NCBI GenBank assembly: GCA_030015575.1
Contig: CM057340.1
Location: 755,725,632-755,789,631 of the forward strand
DNA: 64,000 bases
Source: Agapanthus africanus
Taxonomy: Eukaryota; Streptophyta; Magnoliopsida; Asparagales; Amaryllidaceae
Reading direction: 5' to 3'
The position numbers and the translations under genes are program-made. This document shows, piece by piece, positions 44,853 to 55,370 of the stretch (its first letter is position 1; every line of letters starts with the position of its first letter). Under the pieces are notes generated by a model. It saw only the letters and a list, made by a program, of their open reading frames with translations, was not told where the DNA came from and made no database searches.

Positions 44853-46245
44853 TGTTCATATCATCATTTTGCATTATTATATTCCCCATTCTTAGTCATT
44901 TTACAAATAAACAGGTGCTTTTGACCCATGAGTGCTACATAGTTGCATGTTACAGGTCCTCGGAACAAAAACAGTGAAAACGATGAAAAGACGATACAAA
45001 TGTGAGACTACGACAAACAAATGGAAAGATCTTGATCAAGCCTACATTTTAAGGGGCAATGAAGATCAATGAACAAGTTCACAAAGCACAAAGGCAGCGC
45101 AAGGTTCAAGACTTCGACACGAAGCAAACGGTAAAAGTCCACGACATTATGCACTGAGAAAAACTGGAAGAAAACTAGAAGAAAATCTAAGAAACCAAGT
45201 GAAGAAACAAGGAGCCAAAAGCAACAGAAGGAACCCCTAAAAATTGCAGCCCAAGATGCCCCCATATGGCCGCGGATCCGCGGCCAAACATGGGTCTTGG
45301 CCGCGGTTCCGCGGCTGTGTTGAGCCCGGGTCGGTACGAATTCTGGCGGTGCGTCGGTTCTTTGACTAGTCTTCTTAGGGGTATATTTGTAATTGCAGAT
45401 ATGACGTGATTGTAACCCTAGGGTTTCTATGTTCTATAAATAGAAATCCTAAATCTCGTTTTGAGGTATGCCTCTTTTTATTTCATCTATTCAGAATTCT
45501 AAATTCGGTGTAAATGTTTGGAGAGAGAAATCAAATAAAGTAAGGTTTTTTATTTCATTGCCCTAGTTAATTTTCATTCTGTCTTAGTATAATTTTTCTT
45601 ATCTTCCCTAGTTAGATAGTTAGAAAATGTTAATCAATTCCCTAATGAGTGAGTAATTCCTCACTTGTTAGGGTTAGGAATAGAGAAGGCTTGAGAGATG
45701 AAAATCTCTTATCCCTTTCTTGCCCATCACATATAATTAATAGGACTCCATGCATACATACACACACCGTTCCCTACGGCACCCTATCCCATGAGGTAGC
45801 GGTGATACCGTAGTATAAAAGACCGGTTGCATATGTTTTCCATAGAGGTTAGGGTAATAATTAAGAAAGGAAGGACAAGAACCTAGAGGAAGAAATATCG
45901 TTTCTTCCCGATGGTACTAATCCCCTTTATTAATTATTACCATAACACCTAAAGAGATCAAAATTAGGGCATTGAAAGCGGTGAGAAATATTGACTTTCC
46001 AAACTTAACCTAAACCTAATCCTAGCAAGATTCTAATCCTAGTCTAGATCAACTTTAGTTTTTTAATTTAATCAATCCGACAACAATCGGAATTAACTCG
46101 TTAGAACAATTAGGAAATACACAAAATCCCTGTGGACTGATCCGTACTCACCGGCTAGCTGCCAAGCGACGCCGTTCTTGATTGCGGTAAACAATATTCT
46201 TTGATTCATCTTTTAAAAACGCACACGCGAAACTTCTAAAAATCA
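44853..46245 (+). repeat. First LTR of element B
   Basis: 1393 bp, TGTTCATATCATCATTTTGC..AATCA. Contains GGCCGCGGATCCGCGGCC (45268-45285) and GGCCGCGGTTCCGCGGC (45299-45315). TATAAATAGAAATCC at about 45435 is a good TATA box candidate. Confidence 0.88.
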
Positions 46246-46247
46246 AA

Positions 46248-46265
46248 TGGCGCCGTTGCCGGGGA
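46248..46265 (+). other. Athila-type primer binding site, first unit of B
   Basis: TGGCGCCGTTGCCGGGGA, two bases after the LTR end. Confidence 0.93.
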
Positions 46266-47376
46266 TGGCGTGTTATTTTCATTTTGTAATTTCGGGTTAA
46301 TATAAAATTGAAAAATCATAAAAACTGAAAAATAAAAAGATATAAAAAATTTATCATCTTGTTATTTTGTGAAGGGTATTTTCGTTTGAATTGTGCAGGA
46401 TCGAAGAACAAATTCAGATCTGGAAAAATCCAGAGAGCAAAACAGAAAACATCAAATCTGAACAAACAGAGGAGTATCACAACAGAGAAACAGAACAAAC
46501 CTTGGGATCTGAACCGTCCACATGACCGCGCTTCCGCCGCATTGACCTGGTCTTGACCGCGGAACCGCCGCAGGGTGGTGACATCATCATTTGAAAAAAA
46601 TCTCTGTAAGCTTTTCTCTCTCCTTCTCTGCAACCCCAATATATGCTCTGTAAAATTTCCTGCAGAATTCTTTGCGCTAAAAATCTCTCCCCCTTCTCCA
46701 ATAACTTGATCTTGTGCAGGATTCTTTGCGCCGCGCTAAAAAATTGTTTGCAAGTGTTTGATTGTGTTTACTGTTTTGCATATTTTAAATTGACTTTAAG
46801 GGGCTTGAACACCAATCCAGATTGGGTGGGGATTTCATCGCCCTTCCCAAGACCCCAAAAATCACATAAGGCATATTGCATTGACCATCAATTAATTAAA
46901 AAAAAGATTAGACTCAGCCCTAAGGACTTCGCGCTCAATAGGACAAAGGAATAGTTGTAGGCATCGACCGTTGATCCTAACCTAATTTTATGGTGCCTAG
47001 GCTAAACAGGTAGTGAAAGGTAACTTTAAAAGGCCCATCTCACGGTGATTCGTGAGCGGATCCCTCCTTTCTCTACTTGTGCTTACCTAGCCACAATTAG
47101 CGGTGAAGAGACGGTTTGAGGTCCTACTTCGTACACTTTGGAGCAGTTAGGAGCTATCTAGCTGACCTAGGTGACCCTAGATCTAGGCTTGATTGTGCAT
47201 TTGTGATTGATTGAACGTGTGTCTAAGCCTTTTATCGAAAATCTTTTTTTTTTTGCAAAAAGCTTCACATAAAAAAAACACAAAAAGAAAAAAGGAAATT
47301 TTTTTTACAAAAAACTTGCAACTTGTCGCTAAGAAATCCGCGCACCCACATTCTTTTCCTTCTCCTTTCATACATC
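46266..47376 (+). other. Leader of element B, first unit
   Basis: No gene. GC-rich double dyad GACCGCGCTTCCGCCGC (46524-46540) and GACCGCGGAACCGCCGC (46555-46571), 276 bp after the primer site. Splice-acceptor-like TTGTGCAGGAT words at about 46391 and 46713. Poly-A and poly-T runs lie just before the frame start. Confidence 0.78.
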
Positions 47377-47833
47377 ATGGGAACCCCACCTCATAAAACT
47401 CTAGCCGAACTTTGGTACCTTCATCCAAACATTGCTTCATACGCGAATTGTTTTGGTCAAGTTACGGACGACCCCTCCATGCCCAAAATTTCTTTGAAAG
47501 ATCGAATAGAAGCGTCTAGGAGAAACAATTCGACTCCACAATCCACTTTGTATCAACCATTTCAACCTTCACCACCTTCTTACGTTGATACCCCTTTTTC
47601 GAGTCCTGTTGTAACTCCGAAACCCATGTCTATCGCTGAACATATTGAAAAATCTCGTAACCGATCTTTCACTCCTTTCAACACTTCCAGTTCTTGGGAT
47701 CAACAAGTCCATTCACCTTTTTATCCAAATTTTGATCCTACTCCTGTCCAACCATTCAATTCCTATCAGTCCTACCCGACTTTCACACCTTCCCTAGACA
47801 TTGATTCTACACAACCATTTGGGAGTTTCACGT
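47377..47833 (+). pseudogene. Element B frame, first unit, N-terminal part (split by P)
   Basis: Starts at ATG 47377 (MGTPPHKTLAELWY) and is open to the insertion point of P at 47833. Pro/Ser/Thr-rich, with the MSIAEHIEKSRNRSFTPFN block. The matching uninterrupted version is at 62958-64000. It lacks a capsid domain; similarity to gag appears only in the segment after the insertion. Function unknown. Confidence 0.8.
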
Positions 47834-48461
47834 TGTTAGGGTAAAAATTTACACCCCTGTTGACCGAGTCAAAGTCAAGGTCAACCCCTAAGCTAGGTGG
47901 GCCCAAGCCCAGGTCAAGCGGGCCCATGCCCAAGTCGAGCCCGCGACCAGCCTCCTCCATGCCAAAATATAGATCATGTAATAAATATTTTTTATGCATG
48001 AATGCATGCAAAATGGGCATAAAGCCAATATTTTGTAAGCCCATGGCTTATGTGCAAAAAGAAATGACACATGAGCCATGGGATGGCTAAAATGCCATTT
48101 TGTTAAGCCCGAGGGGCTATATGTAAATATGTAAGCCTATAAAAGGCAACATGATGATGAATAAAGCAACATTTTTTCCATTCTCTCAAAAACCTAGGGT
48201 TTGTACATCTTTCCCTTTTCTGAAGGTTTCAAACCTTTTTCTTTCTTTGAATTAAATCAAGCGTTTTACTCTTCCTTTTCCAAAACTAAATAGTTTTTCA
48301 CCATAAAACCCACCAAGGGGAGCTTGGATCTGTCATTAGATCTCAAAAGAAAAGATTTTTAGATCTTACATCTCTTGATCTTCAAGATCCGGCCAAACCA
48401 CAGGAGGAAGAAGAAGAACCCCCTTAATCAGCTTCAACACATCCTAGGAGTTTAACTCCAT

Positions 48462-48506
48462 ATATATATATAGATATAGATATATATATATATATATATA
48501 TATATA
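48462..48506. repeat. TA microsatellite in the P 5' LTR
   Basis: TATATA run broken by two GATA steps. The copy in the 3' LTR is longer and uninterrupted. Confidence 0.88.
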
Positions 48507-48574
48507 ATAAATATTTCCTTTCTGAAGCATAGCTTCTGGTTTCTGGGGCTAAAAGCCCTCTTTTCCTCGCCGGT

Positions 48575-48985
48575 GCCCAAGCGCTCAAGCGCCGAGCGCC
48601 CACGTGCCGACACGTGGCGCGCTAGCGCTCGAGCGCAAAGCGCCCACGTGCCGACACGTGGTGCGTTTGCGCTCCAGCGCCCTTGCGCTCTAGCGCCCTT
48701 GCGCTCGAGCGCAAAGTGCCCACGTACCGACACATGGCACGCTTGTGCTCAAGCGTACTGCGCTCAAGCGCACTGCGCTCGAGCGCAAGGCGCCCGCATG
48801 CCGACACGTAGCGCGCTTGCGCTCCGGTGCACTGCGTGCGAGCGCAAGGCGTCCGCGTGCCGACACGTGGAGCGCTTGCGCTCCGGCGCACTGCGTGCGA
48901 GCGCAAGACGTCCGCGTGCCGACACGTGGCGCGCTTGCGCCTAAGCGTACAGCACCTAAGCGCACAGCGCTCAAGGCGCTGGCCC
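48575..48985. repeat. 59-bp GC-rich minisatellite in the P 5' LTR
   Basis: Units carry CCGACACGTGGCGCGCTTGC and GAGCGCAAGGCGCCCGCGTG. ACACGTGG is a G-box type motif repeated in each unit. Long frames on both strands here (for example an ADTWRACA repeat) result from the repeat and are not genes. Confidence 0.82.
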
Positions 48986-49474
48986 CACGCATCCCTTGAA
49001 TGCCTTTCCCCCCTCTTTTTATGTACATACATATACATATACATATGTATACATATTTGCACACACACATGCTCAACGACACTGTCCCTGTTAGAAAAAA
49101 ATTTCTAACGGGGCGCTGCCCCGCACCCCACAAGGGGGATGCTAGCCCCCTTAACCCCCAGCCCGCTATTCGGGTAGCGGGACCCCCATAAAAACTCTGC
49201 GTGGCTCCGGATATATCCAAAACCCCTTTTCAAAACACAACACAAGCACACCGCACATTGAGTTCGCATGACCAGTTTAACCCGTTAATCGGAGGTTCCC
49301 TCGCCCCAAACGCGGGGGGTAATTAACGGCAACTTAGTCCGCGGCTGCCGGAGATTCGGATCCTGACAATCAATAAACCCCGGCCTACCCCAGGCAGGGG
49401 GAATCTGTAGTACGCCTGACAAGCGGGTGCGTATTCCCATCTTAATGGGGTGACGAAAAACACCCTACAGATTC

Positions 49475-49492
49475 TGGCACGCCCGGTGGGAC
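49475..49492 (+). other. Primer binding site of P
   Basis: TGGCACGCCCGGTGGGAC, 5 bp after the LTR end, as in Q. The tRNA is not assigned. Confidence 0.78.
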
Positions 49493-49611
49493 CAATCTCT
49501 CCTCCCATATTTCGGGTTAAACGTTCATGCGAACTCAATCAATTTACATGTCTATATTTATACTAAAATAATGCTCTTTCATGCGGGTTTTCAAGCAATC
49601 GCCTTTCAACA

Positions 49612-51277
49612 ATGTCTCCAATGATGAACTCAGCTCCCATCTCTTACACGATGAAGATGGACTCCAGGATGGTCCTCCCAGCCAGTCTTGGGCGACAGTG
49701 GGAGGAGCCGCTGCTACCGTTTGGCTATATTCTGTTCGTGCCCGCTAACGCCATTCCCGCTCCTCAAGCTCCAGCAACAGACAAACTGGTCTCAAAAGGA
49801 AAGAGACCAAATGTGATGATCTTGAGGGCGCCCCAACCCAAACGCAAGTCGGTGTCTGAACGACTTTCCTTGGCCCCAACTGGGGCAAGGCCATCAACAC
49901 CAACAAAGCTACAACGCGTCTTGAGCAATCTCCAGCGGCGCCTCCGAAAACTGCTCGATTGGGTGTCTTCTCAAGCCTCCCCATCACTCAGCCTATGGCG
50001 GCTCCCCGAAGAGCAAAAGCCTGCCAAGCGCTTAAGGCAGAGAAGCTGAGGCAGAAGCGGCTCAGATATAAAGCCAACAAAAGGGCTAGGGCTCTAGCCA
50101 TGTTAAAATTTATGAATTTCCAAAGCCCGGACCACTCCGCGAAACCAGCTGCCAGGGATGAAAGAATGGCTGAATGTGTTATCCACACTGTCTACATGGC
50201 CGGATATGAAGAAACGAACCCTCCTTTTCTTCACAGCCATGGTGATGATATGGTTGACGCTACCCAGCATCGGCTCGATCTAAATGATGAAGAGCCCGCT
50301 CAGGACGATAAGCCAGAGGAGCCCATGGTTCCTACGGAATTGAGCTCAGGCAATAAAGATTACCCGGTTGTCATAGCCAAAACTACAGAACAAGCATTAT
50401 TCCAATGGCTTCAAAGGAAATTTCAGGACAGGGATGAGAAGATGGCCGAGGTCTATTCCAAAGTCGACGAGCTGGCAAACGTCATGGCAGATCTCGCGAC
50501 CCAAGTCGCCCGATTGCAATTACAGCAGAATCAAATTTTGGTTCATGAGCCAGGGATTGATACCTGGAGGAAACCAACTGATACCCCCTTCAACCTAAGG
50601 GCGGAACGCCTTCGCGAAAAACGGCCGCAATCAGCCTCCAGTCCCTCCGACACATATGCTGGGGGGGATCGCCTCTGAAAGAGAAACTGGAGAAAGTCTA
50701 TTCCTTCAAAAGGGAAAAAGTTCACAAGATATTCAGGGACGCCCTAAGAAACGGTCTACAACTGCCGGAATCAAAGAGACCGCTAGAAGCGAATATGACC
50801 GACGACCGAGAATATTGCCCCTATCACAGGGTGATAGGTCATGCCATTGAGGACTGCTTCGTCTTCAAAGATTGGGTCGAAAGGTAATACAAGACGGGAG
50901 AGATAGAACTGTCTAAAGGCGCGTTAGCAAACAGTCAAGCTACGACCGCTGATTTCATGCAAATGGAGACCGGAGCCTTTCGGGAACCTAATCCTCCCAC
51001 ACATGTGCCATTATCTGAAAAGGGCGAACCAAAGACCGATCGGCCTCGAGGACCGGCATCAGTAAAGGCACCTACTCTAATGGAGAGAAAGAAGAAGGTA
51101 TACTCCTTCAGGAGGGATGAAGTCCGCAAAATATTCATGGACGCCTTGAACAACGGTCTGCAACTGCCTGTTCTAAAGAGGCCACAGGAAATGAACATGA
51201 CCGGCAATCCCGTATACTGCCCATATCATAGAGTGGTGGGTCATACCATCGAAGACTGCTATATTTTCAAAGATTAG
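49612..51277 (+). pseudogene. Broken gag of P with duplicated zinc-finger segment and no capsid core
   Basis: Starts at ATG 49612; the N-terminal part shares the LPASLGRQWEE and KRKSVSERLSLAP blocks with Q. The frame then shifts: from about 49960 to 50678 it reads a basic KLRQKRLRYKANKRAR segment and a coiled-coil-like KMAEVYSKVDELANVMADLA segment. The capsid domain found in Q is missing; instead, from about 50687 the KVYSFKREKVHKIFRDALRN segment and finger YCPYHRVIGHAIEDC follow, with a stop at about 50887. A second copy of that segment lies at 51090-51277 (YCPYHRVVGHTIEDC), ended by a stop. Not functional as a capsid. Confidence 0.8.
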
Positions 51278-51926
51278 ACAGAGGACCAATATAAGCTTGG
51301 AAAAACCTCACAATCCTCGGATGTATCGGCAAGCCACGGAGCTAGGTCATCAACACAGCTCCGCCAAGATCAAAGTTCAAGGAGCTGGGATAAGCAAAGA
51401 AGACCCCCACGTCGTTAAACTGGGAACCGTCGACCTCTAAGTCGTTAAACTGGGAATGTAAAAAAATATATATGTATGTAAATAAACAAAAAATGTGTAA
51501 ATAAAGGAAAAATAAAGAAAAGCCGAAATGATGGGGCAACTCGCAAAAAAAATCAGCTAGTAAAGATAAACATGAAAATAAAGCCGAAATGATGGGGTAA
51601 CCGCGAATAAATAGCCGAAATGATAGGGCAATTGCGACCTTCGCGATAAGAAAAGCTGAAATGATAGAGCAATCGCGGTAAAACAAAAAAAAAAAACAAC
51701 TGGCGAATGATGAGTTGCTCCTGGTACCATATTCCAGTGTAGCGATGCAGACGCCAACAAAAATCCATTTTTTCAAAACTCTTCCGGCCCTACGGCCAGT
51801 CCATAAATTGACTGCCGTATACAATCCACGGGCTCAAATAATTCTCATCATACCCATACCCCACCGTAATCACCAGTTACGCGGCTGGTCTCCACCTTTG
51901 GAGTTATACTCCATTAAGAAGACCCA

Positions 51927-52099
51927 CTCATGTGTCCTCACGATACATGAGGAGAACAAACCTTTGTGGGATCCTTACGACTCACAAAGGAAAAACACAC
52001 TTAGGAGTCCTCACGACTCCTAAGGAGAAAATACACCTGCGGGATCCTCACGACTCACAGGGAGAAAATGCTTTTATGGGACCCTCACGGCCCATAAAA
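51927..52099 (+). repeat. Covarying hairpin array, P block 1
   Basis: Five hairpins: 51927-51951 (CTCATGT/ACATGAG), 51961-51990 (CCTTTGTG/CACAAAGG), 52000-52024 (CTTAGGAGT/ACTCCTAAG), 52036-52061 (CCTGCG/CACAGG, one mismatch) and 52072-52099 (TTTTATGGG/CCCATAAAA). Loops are all near GATCCTCACGACT; spacers GGAGAAAA. Confidence 0.75.
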
Positions 52100-52255
52100 T
52101 TAAAAAGCCTTAAGCGATAGGGACCTAAACCCATCTCCTAAGCCATCGCTCCGCCAACAAGAGTAGGCAAATGATGAATTGCTCCTGGCACCTCTGCTTC
52201 AGTGTTAGCAACGCTGATGCCGGCCCCTACCCCAAAATTCCAAGCTCGCCATCAA

Positions 52256-52852
52256 TAGACCCCTAAGTCTTTAAACTGGAAACAAATGACCTCCAAGTCG
52301 TTAAACTGGAAACAGATGACCACCAAGTCGTTAAACTGGAAACAGATGACCTCTAAGTCGTTAAACTGGAAACATTAGACCTCTAAGTCTTTAAACTGGA
52401 AATAGATGAGCACCAAGTCGTTAAACTGGAAACAGATGACCTCTAAGTCTTTAAACTGGAAACAGATGACCTCTAAGTCGTTAAACTGGAAACAGTAGAC
52501 CTCTAAGTCTCTAAACTGGAAACAGATGACCACCAAGTCGTTAAACTGGAAACAGATGACCACCAAGTCGTTAAACTGGAAACAGTAGACCTCTAAGTCT
52601 CTAAACTGGAAACAGATGACCACCAAGTCGTTAAACTGGAAACAGATGACCTCTGAGTCGTTAAACTAGAAACAGATGACCTCTAATTCGTTAAACTGGA
52701 AACAGATGACCACCACGTCGTTAAACTGGAAACAGATGACCGCTAAGTCGTTAAACTGGGCACCACAGACTCCTAAGTCTTTAAACTGGAAACAGATGAC
52801 CGCTAAGTCGTTAAACTGGAAACAGTCGACCTCTAAGTCATTAAACTGGGAA
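52256..52852 (+). repeat. 30-bp minisatellite, about 20 copies
   Basis: Units contain GTCGTTAAACTGGAAACAGA followed by TGACCTCTAA or TGACCACCAA. Single copies occur elsewhere in P (51413-51460) and, reversed, in Q (22410-22500, 23465-23520). The units are contiguous. Confidence 0.9.
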
Positions 52853-52865
52853 CGAGGGAAATCCA

Positions 52866-53038
52866 CTCATGTGTCCTCACGATACATGAGGACAACAAAC
52901 CTTTGTGGGATCCTTACGACTCACAAAGGAAAAACACACTTAGGAGTCCTCACGACTCCTAAGGAGAAAATATACCTGTGGGATCCTTACGACTCGCAGG
53001 GAGAAAATGCTTTTATGGGACCCTCACAGCCCATAAAA
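52866..53038 (+). repeat. Covarying hairpin array, P block 2
   Basis: Second copy of the five-hairpin block. Hairpin 4 here is CCTGTG/CGCAGG (52975-53000), pairing with one G-U. The other stems match block 1. Confidence 0.75.
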
Positions 53039-53527
53039 TTGAAAAGCCTTAGACGATAGGGATCTGAACCTGTCTCCTAAGCTATCGCTCCCCAATTCCC
53101 AAGTGGCGAATGATGAGTCGCTCCTGATACCATATCCCAGTGCAGCGATGCAGACGCTAGCTAAATTCCAAATCCTAACAGCGAATGATGAGTCGCTTCT
53201 GGTACCATATTCCAGTGTAGCGATACAGACGCCAACAAAGACCCAAAATGCTTTTGGCCCTACGGTCTGGATCATACATCCTGCAAAACCGTATACAATC
53301 CACGGGCGTAAACCAATCCCAGTCCCTCCCAAGTCCTACCGGTGAGACCACATTCAAAGTCCCACCAAAAATTAAAAAAAAAGAATAGAAATAAAAAAGG
53401 CATGTCCACAAGAAAAATGGGCACGGATGAAAACCCGAAAGGGCTCCGTGAGTAAAAACAGCAGGACTGCCGGCGAGTTTGTGAAAACCCGAAAGGGCGC
53501 ACACTCATAAAAAAGAGATGAAATGCA

Positions 53528-53702
53528 CTCGCAAAGTCCTCTCGAATTTGTGAGGAGAAAATTCCCACGTGAGATCCTTACGACTCACAAAGGAGCAACA
53601 CCCTTAGGAGTCCCCACGACTCCTAAGGAGAAAATACACCTATGAGATCCTTTCGACTCGTAGGGAGAAAATGCTTTTATGGGACCCTTACGGCCCATAA
53701 AA
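53528..53702 (+). repeat. Covarying hairpin array, P block 3
   Basis: Third, more diverged copy. Hairpin 1 is CTCGCAAA/TTTGTGAG, a different stem that still pairs (one G-U). Hairpin 2 uses GTGAG/CTCAC, hairpin 3 CTTAGGAGT/ACTCCTAAG, hairpin 4 CCTATG/CGTAGG (one G-U) and hairpin 5 TTTTATGGG/CCCATAAAA. Confidence 0.73.
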
Positions 53703-54124
53703 TTGAAAAGTCTTAGGTGATAGAGACCTAAAACCTGTTTCCTAAGCCATTGTTCCCTAATAAGCAAATGCAAATGATGATTCGCTCCTGGTACCATATT
53801 CCAGTGTAGCGATGCTGATGCCAAACAAAAAGAAAAACCAATTCCCAAATCCTCTCGGGGCAAATGATGAGTTGCTCCTGGCATTATTCCAGTGCAGCAA
53901 TGCAGATGCCAAACAAAAAAAAAACCAATTGCCAAATCCTCCCGGGGCAAATGATGAGTTGCTCTTGGCATTATTCTAGTGCAGCAATGCAGATGCCAAA
54001 CAAAAACCCCAATTCCCAAATCCTCTCAAAGACGGATGATGATTCGCTCCTGGTACCATATTCCAGTGTAGCGATGCTGATGTCGACTCAAATCAAACAA
54101 ATCAAACCAACCAATTCCAACATC

Positions 54125-55370
54125 GACCTCTGCGTCAACAAGCGACACTCCGCGCCGGGGAAAAGTCGATCAGCGACACTCCGTGCCGGGGAAAAGTCAA
54201 CCCGACACTCCGCGCCGGGGAAAAGTCAATCAGCGATACTCCGTACCGGGGAAAAGTCAACCCGAGATACTCCGTACCGGGGAAAAGTCAACCCGAGACT
54301 CCGTGCCGGGGAAAAGTCGACCAGCGACACTCTGCGCCGGGGAAAAGTCAACCAGCAACACTCCGCGCCGGGGAAAAGTCGATCAGCGACACTCCGTGCC
54401 GGGGAAAAGTCAACCCGACAGTCCGCGCCGGAGAAAAGTCGATCAGCGACACTCCGCGCCGGGGAAAAGTCGATCAGCGACACTCCGTGCTGGGGAAAAG
54501 TCAACCCGACACTCTGCGCCGGGGAAAAGTCGATCAGCGACACTCCGTGCCGGGGAAAAGTCAACCTGACACTCCGCGCCGGGGAAAAGTCGATCAGCGA
54601 CACTCCATGCCGGGGAAAAGTCAACCAGCGACACTCCGCGCCGGGGAAAAGTCGATCAGCGACACTCCGTGCCGGGGAAAAGTCAACCAGCGACACTCCG
54701 CGCCGGGGAAAAGTCGATCAGCGACACTCCGTGCCGGGGAAAAGTCAACCCGACACTCCGCGCCGGGGAAAAGTCGATCAGCGACACTCCGTGCCGGGGA
54801 AAAGTCAACCCGACACTCCGCGCCGGGGAAAAGTCGATCAGCGACACTCCGTGCAGGGGAAAATTCAACCCGCGACACTCCGTGCCGAGGAAAATTCGAT
54901 CCGCGACACTCCGTGCCGGGAAAAACTCAACCAGCGACACTCCGTGCCGGGGAAAAGTCGATCAGCGACACTCCGTGCCGGGAAAAAGTCAACCAGCGAC
55001 ACTCCGCGCCGGGGAAAAGTCGATCAGCGACACTCCGTGCCGGGGACACGTCAACCAGCGATACTCTGCATCGGGGAAACATCCAACACAGACACTCCGC
55101 ATCAGGGAAACGTCCAACAGCGACACTCCGTCTCGGGGATACGTCAACCAGCAGACACTCCGCGCCGGGGACATGTCGACTAGCGACGCTCCGTCTCGGG
55201 GAAACGTCAAGCAGACACTCCGTCTCGGGGACACGTCAACCAGCCGATACTCCGCCTCGGGGAAACGTCGACCAGCGACACTCCACGCCGGGGGCACGTC
55301 AACGAAATCACTCCGGGCTAGGGAAACGTCTACCACGGACACTCTGTCTCGGAGACGCGTCAAGCGTCGG
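54125..55370 (+). repeat. Minisatellite of about 29-31 bp, roughly 40 copies
   Basis: Units contain GACACTCCGTGCCGGGGAAA with AAGTCAACC or AAGTCGATC between them; the right end (from 55050) degenerates into GACACTCCGTCTCGGGGA forms. Related to a few units in Q at 22110-22170. Confidence 0.9.

Larger units (their letters stand above)
47834..49469 (+). repeat. 5' LTR of P
   Basis: 1636 bp. A TTGAC/GTCAA cluster lies at 47860-47884, a TA microsatellite at 48462-48506 and 59-bp GC-rich tandem repeats at 48575-48985. The 3' LTR is 1869 bp; the difference is mostly in these two repeat tracts. Confidence 0.9.
51702..54085 (+). repeat. Nested-hairpin units of P, eight copies
   Basis: Units of about 50-57 bp at 51702-51755, 52165-52221, 53104-53158, 53181-53233, 53768-53822, 53859-53910, 53947-53998 and 54031-54085. 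Typical arms: outer GGCG/CGCC, middle TCGCT/AGCGA, inner CTGG/CCAG. Variants keep pairing: TTGCT/AGCAA at 52165, 53859 and 53947, TTGCT/AGCGA (wobble) at 51702. Between the outer and middle arms is a constant AATGATGAG. Confidence 0.75.

Noticed and set aside
48452-49220. Long Ala/Arg/Cys-rich frames on both strands, also at 56245-57097
   Set aside because: Produced by the 59-bp GC-rich LTR repeat, which lacks stop codons in most frames.
52256-52852. Regular 30-bp repeats resembling a CRISPR array
   Set aside because: The units are contiguous with no unique spacers, no cas genes are present, and the setting is a plant retrotransposon 3' region.
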